A stretch of DNA of 64,000 bases from Kastovskya adunca ATA6-11-RM4 (GTDB taxonomy: Bacteria > Cyanobacteriota > Cyanobacteriia > Cyanobacteriales > Coleofasciculaceae). Location: assembly GCA_019359445.1 (NCBI GenBank), contig JAHHHJ010000026.1, positions 26,542-90,541 of the forward strand, given 5' to 3'. Below, one piece after another: positions 8,501 to 15,753 of the stretch; position 1 is the first letter of the stretch, and each line of letters starts with the position of its first letter. Made by a program: the position numbers and the translations under genes. The notes below the pieces were generated by a model. That model did not search any database. It was not told the origin of the DNA and saw only the letters and a list, made by a program, of their open reading frames with translations.

Positions 8501-9598
8501 ATGCTTGAAGCTTTACCCGACACCATTAGTGTCGATACAGAGTTACCCCTGGCTCTGGTAGGACTAGGTGGGGCATTAGTACTCGTTGGTAGTTGGACTC
8601 TCCCCCGGTTGATTACTTCTTTACTAGACCGTTTCCTATCTTTCCAAATCAAGGAAGCCTATCAAACAATCATTGAACCCTACAAAGGCTTTTTGGGGCT
8701 AGTCCTAACTTTACTAGGAACGGATTTCATCTTATTTCTAATTCCCAAAACAAAGTTCGTTAGCTTGATCGAACTGCCAATCAGTTTAGCCTTAGCGATC
8801 GCAGGTAGTTGGCTTGGTTCTCGGCTGTTCAAGCGTTTTTTCGATTTTTATCTCCTCGACGCCGCGATCAAAAGCGGACGTAAGGTTAATAGCGAACTCT
8901 TAATTCTTGCCAAACTATTAGCTAATTTTATAATTGTTGTCCTGGCAGTTATTATTTTTGCCCAAACGCATCAAATCAATATTTTGGGTTTAGTTGCCAG
9001 TTTAGGGGTAGGAGGACTAGCCGTCGCCTTTGCCGCTCAAAAAACTTTAGAACAGTTTTTAGGGGGAATTGTTATTTACCTCGATCGTCCCTTTGTTATT
9101 GACGACTACATTGGTTTACCGGATGGCACATTTGGCAGAGTAGAGTCGATTGGGTTACGTTCTACTAAAATTCGCACCTCTGGCAAAGGAACATTAATGG
9201 TAGTTCCCAATAGCGTACTTACCCAAGTCAATATTGAGAATTTCACAGGTGCTAAGAAGGTGATGTCGCTGATTTACCTGACGTTTTATCGTACTATTCC
9301 CAATGAAGAGCGGGCATTAATTCGGCAAGTCATCTTAGAAAGCACAGGTGGTATTTTTGGGATAGATGCTCGTAGTACCAATGTCACCTTCAAAGATGTT
9401 ATCAGGGGAGACGGACAAAAAATAACCCAGTCTCAAATAACCTTTTTCATTCTTGGCTCTGGAGAAGTATCGATGGATCTGCGTCGCCAACTCCTGGATA
9501 TTGCCAATCAAACTATTACCAAACAGCTTAAAGAATATGGCATTGCTTTTGATATAGAAGAACCAACAATTTACGTCGATTCCCCCATTACAATTTAG
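8501..9598 (+). CDS. MscS-family mechanosensitive channel, first of a tandem pair
   Basis: Codes for 365 residues with N-terminal transmembrane segments (about 20-40, 60-80, 90-110, 140-160). The MscS pore helix and domain follow: GLVASLGVGGLAVAFAAQKT, then FLGGIVIYLDRPFVIDDYI, the beta domain with RVESIGLRSTKIRT and VVPNSVLT. The C-terminal alpha/beta domain ends in PTIYVDSPITI. MscS channels open under membrane tension and release solutes during hypo-osmotic shock. The next gene, 10 bp downstream, is a paralogue, so the pair is probably one operon. ATG 8501 is preceded by TGGAG. Confidence 0.88.
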   Translation: MLEALPDTISVDTELPLALVGLGGALVLVGSWTLPRLITSLLDRFLSFQIKEAYQTIIEPYKGFLGLVLTLLGTDFILFLIPKTKFVSLIELPISLALAIAGSWLGSRLFKRFFDFYLLDAAIKSGRKVNSELLILAKLLANFIIVVLAVIIFAQTHQINILGLVASLGVGGLAVAFAAQKTLEQFLGGIVIYLDRPFVIDDYIGLPDGTFGRVESIGLRSTKIRTSGKGTLMVVPNSVLTQVNIENFTGAKKVMSLIYLTFYRTIPNEERALIRQVILESTGGIFGIDARSTNVTFKDVIRGDGQKITQSQITFFILGSGEVSMDLRRQLLDIANQTITKQLKEYGIAFDIEEPTIYVDSPITI

Positions 9599-9608
9599 AA
9601 CTTTTTTA

Positions 9609-10748
9609 ATGGTTATTCCTGCTGATTTTTTAGATTTTTTTCAAATTGATACCGTTGTTGCCCGGAGATTTTTAGTTGAGTTAGGAATTAGGTTAGGAGG
9701 CTTATTTATATTTATTCTCCTTTCTTTGCTGATCGGGCGATATACCCCATCAGCGATCAGGCTGATCATTCAACGGTTTTTACCGCATCAGGTGACGAGT
9801 TTTTATCAAAATTTAATCGATCCAATCAGTCAATTATTTAAAATTGCGGGAACGTTAATTCTTATTTCTCTGTCGCTGGTTTGGATTAGAGTATACCCAG
9901 TCTTTTATAACTTTTTTAGTTTTTTCGTAGATTTAGCTGTTATTGTCAGCCTTGCTTGGTTAGCATCACGCTTGTTTCGACAGTTTGTCCGCGTGTATGG
10001 CATCGAAATCGTCCGCAAGTTCGGGCGAGAAGTTGATGAATTGCTTCTAGTATTTGAAACCTTAGCCAATGTAATTATTGGATTTATTGCCGTTCTCGCC
10101 TTTGCTCAAAATCGTTTTGACTTGGTGGGTTTGTTAGCGGGATTGGGGATTGGAGGATTAGCACTTGCCTTTGCTGCCCAAAAAACTTTGGAACAACTAT
10201 TAGGAACGATTGTTTTATACTTAGACCGTCCTTTTGTCCCTGGTGAATACATTCGCTTACAGCGATCGCAACAAATTCCAGAAGGCTTGTTTGGTCGAGT
10301 CGAGTCAATCGGTTTACGCTCTACTAAAATTCGCACTTCGGCAAAAAGCACGCTGTTTATTGTGCCAAATTCGATTTTTGCCAATTTAGAAATTGAAAAC
10401 ATCACTAGAGGGAAGAAGGTGATGGTTTTGCTTTATTTAGATTTTTCACATACTTTGGAAGAACGGGAACAAGCGTTAGTTCAGCAAGTCATTACAGAAA
10501 GCACAAATTCTTTATTTGGCATCGATCCGGGTAGTACCAATATTACGTTGCTTCATCCGGATGACCAGAAATCGACCCGTGCTAGAGTCTCGTTCTTTAT
10601 TCTCGGTTCCAGTGACAATTCGATTCAACTTCGCAAACGTCTCCTGGAATTAGCCAATGAAAAAATTTCTAAGAAGTTGATCGCCTATGGCATAGATTTT
10701 AAAATGCATGAGCCAACTATTTACGTTGAGTCACCCGTGACGATTTAG
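9609..10748 (+). CDS. MscS-family mechanosensitive channel, second of a tandem pair
   Basis: Codes for 379 residues with the same layout as its upstream neighbour: N-terminal membrane segments, pore region GLLAGLGIGGLALAFAAQKT, LLGTIVLYLDRPFVPGEYI, RVESIGLRSTKIRT, and a C terminus ending PTIYVESPVTI. It differs by a short insert, LQRSQQIPEG, after the GEYI turn. The shared architecture points to a local gene duplication. The 10-bp gap to the first channel gene supports co-transcription. Whether the products form mixed heptamers cannot be told from sequence. Confidence 0.88.
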   Translation: MVIPADFLDFFQIDTVVARRFLVELGIRLGGLFIFILLSLLIGRYTPSAIRLIIQRFLPHQVTSFYQNLIDPISQLFKIAGTLILISLSLVWIRVYPVFYNFFSFFVDLAVIVSLAWLASRLFRQFVRVYGIEIVRKFGREVDELLLVFETLANVIIGFIAVLAFAQNRFDLVGLLAGLGIGGLALAFAAQKTLEQLLGTIVLYLDRPFVPGEYIRLQRSQQIPEGLFGRVESIGLRSTKIRTSAKSTLFIVPNSIFANLEIENITRGKKVMVLLYLDFSHTLEEREQALVQQVITESTNSLFGIDPGSTNITLLHPDDQKSTRARVSFFILGSSDNSIQLRKRLLELANEKISKKLIAYGIDFKMHEPTIYVESPVTI

Positions 10749-10965
10749 GATAGCCTCTATCCCATCGCAGCCGCAACCGTTTAAGACTGTGTTGAGCCTA
10801 ATTCATCACAGTGTCCCTACTATCATCCTCCGTCGGCAAGAGTTATCAGCTTACGTCTTGATGTATTTTGTAGGGAGAACTCCCAGTCGATAGTTTAGTT
10901 TCCCCAAATGTCGAAGGGGAATAACTGCTGCATGACGGTGGAGGGTTGCTGATATTTTTGCCATT

Positions 10966-11547
10966 ATGTTTAGAAGATCTCTGCAAAGTTGTCCGCCCTA
11001 TTTACCTGCAGTGGCAAAAAAAACACCACTTCGCAATCCTAATAAAATCAAAGCCCCCAGACAGAGTATTAGGCGGGGCTTAAACTATTTGTATTGGCGC
11101 ACAGTGCGTCTGCAAGGTCGTCCAGAACCGATCGCGCGGGGTTTAGCCTGTGGCATATTTGCAGGATTGTTTCCTTTCTTTGGATTGCAAACCCTCCTTG
11201 GCGTTTTACTGGCGGTTGTCTTTCGGGGTAATAAGATTGTCGCCGCCGCAGCAACATGGGTGAGCAATCCCTTCACTTATATCCCCATCTACGCCTTCAA
11301 TTTTCATGTCGGTCAGATGCTGCTCAACCAGCATGAGTTAACGAACGTCAGCTTGCAATCCTGGGAAGAAGTCAAAGAGCTAGGTACAGAAATTCTCTTT
11401 CCTTTATTTGTCGGTTGCTTTGCTGTTGCGTCAGTTGTCTCCATTTTCAGCTATTTTATGGGGCTAAGACTGATTGATCACCTGCGAAATTCCTATAAAT
11501 TGCGTCAACGACGGAGATTAATGCGTAAGCATTATTCTGAGCGCTAG
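10966..11547 (+). CDS. DUF2062-family membrane protein
   Basis: Codes for 193 residues. The central region matches DUF2062: RGLACGIFAGLFPFFGLQTLLG, then AAATWVSNPFTYIPIYAFNFHVG, followed by a further membrane span at about 145-170 and a very basic C-terminal tail. DUF2062 proteins are small inner-membrane proteins of unknown biochemical role, sometimes fused to glycosyltransferases; here it stands alone. The N terminus (about 45 residues) is basic and soluble. Other starts just downstream are possible. It follows the MscS pair by 217 bp, so it probably has its own promoter. Confidence 0.8.
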   Translation: MFRRSLQSCPPYLPAVAKKTPLRNPNKIKAPRQSIRRGLNYLYWRTVRLQGRPEPIARGLACGIFAGLFPFFGLQTLLGVLLAVVFRGNKIVAAAATWVSNPFTYIPIYAFNFHVGQMLLNQHELTNVSLQSWEEVKELGTEILFPLFVGCFAVASVVSIFSYFMGLRLIDHLRNSYKLRQRRRLMRKHYSER

Positions 11548-11732
11548 GTGAACTACCCACGCTGAATCATTCATATTGCAGCGTTGGCTTCCTAATCAGG
11601 TAGATTATGGTGTGGGACTTATAGCTCCCCCAAGCCCCCTCATATAGTTAAAGGTTGCGCTCTAAAGCGATCGCATTGGCAACAGATGGCTGGCAGATTC
11701 TGCCTCGTTGAGCATCTTAGTAATTTGTTTGT

Positions 11733-13061
11733 CTAGTGCAGTTTCAATCTCGCTTTCCAGGGGAGGCGTTCTGGCGTGGTGTAGGCTTGGGCTTGTGCGA
11801 GGACGCGATCGCGTAACATCACCAATAGCTGCTGTCGAATATCCGCACGCAAGGGTTTGAGCTGGAGCAAGCGGCTAACTTGATACTGAGCCTGCAATCC
11901 TACCTGTTTGGCAATGTCTCCCATCGGCGTTCCCTGACAATGAAATAGTTGCAGTGCTGTCAAAAATTGTTCTGCTTTTTGGGGAGACTGACGCCGTAAT
12001 TTCCTGGCTCGTGCATCCGTCACCTGGGCAACTGCTGCATCTAAACAAACTCGAAACTGCTGACGATAAGACTGCAAAAACTCAGTTTGGTCGTCTTCAG
12101 GAGCAAGAATATTTTGAGAGTGAGGCGATGGAACCCGCTCAAGGATACGGTCATACTTATCTAGAGCGCCCTGTGGCTTAATCGCTTGAGAACCTCCCCT
12201 GACATGAATTTGGTACTGGCGCAGTCGAGAAGCCAACTGTTGAAGTTGTGCCATTACTGTTTCAGGTTTTGGAGATTGAGAAGAGCCACTTTTGGTAGAA
12301 ATTACGTCTTTTTGTTCCCCATCCCCAGGTATCAGGTGGTAGGCGATTTGTTGTAGCTGTTCGGTTGTCGGTGTAGCACATCGTCCCCCACTTCCCCCTT
12401 GGCGTTGTTGGAGACGAGCCACGCGATAAACCCCATGGTAAGACTCCAAAAGCCGCCTGGCTTGGCTGATTTCAATCGCCGTCAGATGGTGAAACTCTTT
12501 GAGGATTCGCTCTAACTGGCTAGGGCGAGTGTCATTGAGAATTGCCCAATCACTAACTAGGTAAACTCCCCGTTCTAGTAAAAACGCATTCAGTTCTTTG
12601 TCGTGTTTTGTGCGTCGAGTTGTCCAAGTCGCTAAACCACTTTGCGTTAGCTCAAAGCTTTGCAAAATTTCTCTAGCAAGAAATGGCGGCGAGGTGGGTT
12701 GGTACCCTCTACCATCATCACCGAGGACAATTGGCAATAAATCGCGACAGGTGAAACCATGTCCAACACCAAACTGAGCTTCTAGTTGCAGACACACTCG
12801 CTCAATATGCCAAGAAATAAAGCACAGCAAACAGCGTTCTGCTAATAGCGATCGCTCTGGCTCTTGAGTTGGGTTTTCTTCGTGCATCCAGTGCAGTAAC
12901 TGGCGCTGAATCAGCTTATCCGGCACCTCGAATCTCTCTGCATCGGGAAATGCTGAGGCGAAAAATGCTTTTGCTGAGGCAATTACCTGTAGCTTTCGCC
13001 CACCTGTAGCATCGATTCTCACCAATGTCCAATATTTAGATGCAGCACTCATATTAGTCAT
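11733..13061 (-). CDS. Conserved cyanobacterial protein with C-terminal helix-turn-helix, function unknown
   Basis: Codes for 442 residues without membrane segments or a signal peptide. The N-terminal half has Cys/Trp-rich segments (ERCLLCFISWHIERVCLQLE; GFTCRDLLPIVLGDDGRGY). The middle is variable and polar. At about 375-410 there is a probable helix-turn-helix (FHCQGTPMGDIAKQVGLQ, then YQVSRLLQLK) resembling the recognition unit of sigma-70 region 4 or similar regulators. The likely role is DNA binding, but I do not recognise the family by name. It is monocistronic. The ATG at 13061 has a second ATG three codons downstream, so the start is approximate. Confidence 0.75.
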   Translation of the reverse strand: MTNMSAASKYWTLVRIDATGGRKLQVIASAKAFFASAFPDAERFEVPDKLIQRQLLHWMHEENPTQEPERSLLAERCLLCFISWHIERVCLQLEAQFGVGHGFTCRDLLPIVLGDDGRGYQPTSPPFLAREILQSFELTQSGLATWTTRRTKHDKELNAFLLERGVYLVSDWAILNDTRPSQLERILKEFHHLTAIEISQARRLLESYHGVYRVARLQQRQGGSGGRCATPTTEQLQQIAYHLIPGDGEQKDVISTKSGSSQSPKPETVMAQLQQLASRLRQYQIHVRGGSQAIKPQGALDKYDRILERVPSPHSQNILAPEDDQTEFLQSYRQQFRVCLDAAVAQVTDARARKLRRQSPQKAEQFLTALQLFHCQGTPMGDIAKQVGLQAQYQVSRLLQLKPLRADIRQQLLVMLRDRVLAQAQAYTTPERLPWKARLKLH

Positions 13062-13213
13062 CAGTTATTGATTGTTAGCCATGAGTCCTTTTTAATAACT
13101 GTCCATGTTCTCATCTCCTGGGGTTTGGGTAGCAACGTTCGGTACGCCGCGACTTATCTCTAAACTTGGTGAACTTATGCAGTTTTCATCGTTAGTAATT
13201 TCGTGGAGGCGAA

Positions 13214-13242
13214 ATCCCCGACTTCTCTAAGAAGTCGGGGAT
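13214..13242. repeat. 29-bp dispersed palindrome, copy 1
   Basis: ATCCCCGACTTC and GAAGTCGGGGAT form 12-bp perfect arms around TCTAA. Near-identical copies occur at 15599-15627 and 23711-23739. All three are intergenic, as expected for a REP-like element or small transcript-stabilising hairpin. Confidence 0.75.
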
Positions 13243-13361
13243 CTAGGGCGATACTCAGTAAACTTTTAAGGTGTTGGCGATTAGGAACGCCAATCCCTGC
13301 ATATCTGCCAAAATCCTCAGAGATATATAGCTAGCGACACCACTCATAAGGAAGAAAAATC

Positions 13362-15524
13362 GTGAAGCGTCTTGTCTCTAGCGTTCTATTAACTAGCTGT
13401 TTGTGGGGAAGTGTAAATCTATCGGTTATCCCTCAGCATCATCAAGGATTAGCTCAAGCACAAACATCTAACGAGCAGTTGTTCTACACCTTCTATGGTC
13501 AACAGATTCCCCTGAGTTTGCGATCGGATGTTGTTGCGGTGGCTTTTAAATCAGTTAGGGGAGGGACGCGGGGTGAGGTAAAGCCGCTTTATCTGCAATT
13601 GCAGGAAGACTTGCAACAAGGCGGGAGTAGCGCGACTCGCGGTGAGAGTCGCGCTACTGGGTTAGCGGTGGATGTGAAGCCGCTAGGCGATCGCTTTGCC
13701 TTAGTTACACTCCCCAGCGGCAGCCGGAGTTCCATTGCAGCGGTAACTCAGCAGGTTCGCGCGGCTGCTTATGTGCAAGAAACGCTGCCCGTATTGAGTC
13801 GCAGCAGTTCCTCAGAAGCCTCATCGGATCAAAGTGAGGAAGCGATCGTTTTACCGAATGAAATTGTTGTTTCCTTTGAGCCAGGAATTTCTGAGGGTCG
13901 CAAGCAGCTAATGTTGATGCAGAATAAGCTGGAAGTGATTCGCCCGCTGCGCTTTACCAACAATCGCTATCTGGTGCGCTCTACCTCTACATCGGGTACG
14001 GCAGTTTTGGATGTGGCGAATCGGCTGAGTAGCTTAGGAGGAGTGCAGTCGGCAACTCCCAATTTTGTCCAGTCTGTTCCTTATCAAGTGCAGTCGCTAG
14101 TGGCAAATGCCTCCTCGCTGTCAGAGATTCCCAACGCCGTTGAGGGACTGCAAAGGCTTTTAGCGCGTTTGCCCCAACCTAAAAATACGCCCTTTTCTAC
14201 AGCAATGTTACCGCTGCAATGGCACCTGAACAGCACTCCCCGGCGCGGTCAGTTATTGCCCCGTACCGATGTTCGCGCTACCGAATCCTGGAAAAACAGC
14301 AATCAGGGTGAGGGCGTTGTTGTTGCGGTGATTGATTCCTTGATTCAGTGGGATCATCCCGATTTAGCCAAGAATGTCTACGAATCGGCGAAGGTTGAGG
14401 AGCCTTTACCGGGTGAAGTTCATGGCTGGGATTTCTCTAGTGGTGGTGGGGGCGATCCGGATACGCGCTTGAGCGAAGAAGAATTGGATGTGATGCGACC
14501 GGATTTTCAGAAATCCTTTGCTCTATCTAGCGATGAGTTACTGAAGGAATACCCACGGCTGGCGCGTGCCTTAAAGTCTTACTATCCCGATGCATCCAGG
14601 GGTCAGCTTGCTAGTATGCTGCGGAATTATCTGCGGAGTAGAGTTGCCTCTGAGTTTCATGGGACTTGGAGTGCTGGGGTAATTGCTGCCAATCCTCAAG
14701 ATAATACGGGTGTGGTAGGTGTCGCTCCCCATGCGAAGTTTTTGCCCGTGCGGGTGTTTGGGTTGGGGGGTCAGATTACGCCGGATGCCCTGATTGAGGC
14801 AGTTGGTTACTCAGCAGCGCGGGATGTTGATGTGATTAATATGAGCTTGGGTGGCTTGCTTCCGGTAGAGGATTTGACGCAGCAAATATTTGAGGTACTG
14901 GAGGCCAATCCCCAGTTAGCGATCGTTGCGTCGGCGGGTAATGAAAGCTTAGATGGCGTTGGTTTCCCGGCGGCAATTCCGGGGGTGATTTCTGTAGGGG
15001 CGACGAACCTGACAGGTAATCGCAGCTTTTACAGCAGTTATGGCGGCAGATTGGATGTGGTGGCTCCCGGTGGGGATATTTCAACCAGCGCCGGGGGGGG
15101 TATTCTCACCACTGGCGGGACGGGGGTTGAGGGCTTCTGGGAGGGGATATCGCTGCCCGATTACTCCTGGGGAGTCGCCCTCGATCCGCTGGGGAATTAC
15201 GTGCAGGTGCAAGGGACTTCCTTTTCTGCGCCAACGGTATCCGGGGTGGTGGCGTTGATGAAAGGGGAAAACGGAGGGTTAAGTCGCGATCGCGTCTCCA
15301 CTATCCTCCAAGAAACCTCCAACTACGAAGGCTTAACACTCACAAAAGCAGATGAGAATCATTATCGATTGCAAGCAGCGATCGGCTTTGGCACGGCGGA
15401 AGATTTTTCCTTCCTGCGTCCTTCCGGGATTTTCCAACCCAATCAGCCCGTTTCGGCACAGCAGTATTTCTTTGGTAGTGGCTTAGTGAATGCTCAAGCC
15501 GCAGTTGAAGCGGCGAAGCGGTGA
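13362..15524 (+). CDS. Secreted subtilisin-like serine protease (S8)
   Basis: Codes for 720 residues. A signal peptide occupies about residues 1-33 (cleavage near AQA). Residues 40-290 form an N-terminal region with a probable propeptide-like half (IVVSFEPGISEGRKQ to GVQSATPNFVQ). The S8 catalytic domain follows with Asp325 (VVVAVIDS), His433 (EFHGTWSAG), oxyanion Asn527 (ASAGNE) and Ser620 (GTSFSAPTVSG), so the triad is complete. An insert of about 70 residues lies between the Asp and His motifs. Residues 89-99 are encoded by a perfect palindrome that keeps the frame. It probably degrades proteins outside the cytoplasm. The GTG at 13362 fits the signal peptide. A TPR-CHAT gene follows after 229 bp. 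Confidence 0.92.
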   Translation: MKRLVSSVLLTSCLWGSVNLSVIPQHHQGLAQAQTSNEQLFYTFYGQQIPLSLRSDVVAVAFKSVRGGTRGEVKPLYLQLQEDLQQGGSSATRGESRATGLAVDVKPLGDRFALVTLPSGSRSSIAAVTQQVRAAAYVQETLPVLSRSSSSEASSDQSEEAIVLPNEIVVSFEPGISEGRKQLMLMQNKLEVIRPLRFTNNRYLVRSTSTSGTAVLDVANRLSSLGGVQSATPNFVQSVPYQVQSLVANASSLSEIPNAVEGLQRLLARLPQPKNTPFSTAMLPLQWHLNSTPRRGQLLPRTDVRATESWKNSNQGEGVVVAVIDSLIQWDHPDLAKNVYESAKVEEPLPGEVHGWDFSSGGGGDPDTRLSEEELDVMRPDFQKSFALSSDELLKEYPRLARALKSYYPDASRGQLASMLRNYLRSRVASEFHGTWSAGVIAANPQDNTGVVGVAPHAKFLPVRVFGLGGQITPDALIEAVGYSAARDVDVINMSLGGLLPVEDLTQQIFEVLEANPQLAIVASAGNESLDGVGFPAAIPGVISVGATNLTGNRSFYSSYGGRLDVVAPGGDISTSAGGGILTTGGTGVEGFWEGISLPDYSWGVALDPLGNYVQVQGTSFSAPTVSGVVALMKGENGGLSRDRVSTILQETSNYEGLTLTKADENHYRLQAAIGFGTAEDFSFLRPSGIFQPNQPVSAQQYFFGSGLVNAQAAVEAAKR
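13626..13658. repeat. 33-bp REP-like palindrome inside the subtilase coding sequence
   Basis: Arms AGTAGCGCGACTC (13626-13638) and GAGTCGCGCTACT (13646-13658) are perfectly complementary over 13 bp with a 7-base loop. The 33 bases are exactly 11 codons and start on a codon boundary (residues 89-99), so the frame is kept. Confidence 0.85.
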
Positions 15525-15598
15525 AAACCTGCCCCAGCAGAGATCCCCCCCAGCCCCCCTTAAAAAGGGGGGAGCAGAAATCTTAGAGCTAGAGCTAG

Positions 15599-15627
15599 AT
15601 CCCGGACTTCTTCAAGAAGTCGGGGAT
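15599..15627. repeat. 29-bp dispersed palindrome, copy 2, next to a C-rich inverted repeat
   Basis: Same palindrome as at 13214, with one mismatch in the left arm (ATCCCGGACTTC / GAAGTCGGGGAT). Just upstream (15547-15572) a second repeat, CCCCCCTT / AAGGGGGG, can also pair. Together they fill the gap after the subtilase gene and could end its transcript. Confidence 0.65.
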
Positions 15628-15753
15628 TTGAAGAGTCCTCAAGAGTGAGTGCGATCGCAAATAGTTTGAAAACAAGCCCTAAGGGGTGTAGGGTTCCGAC
15701 ATCGCCTCTTCATCGGTAATTCGTATAACCAAATTTGCCCCAGAGATAGAACA

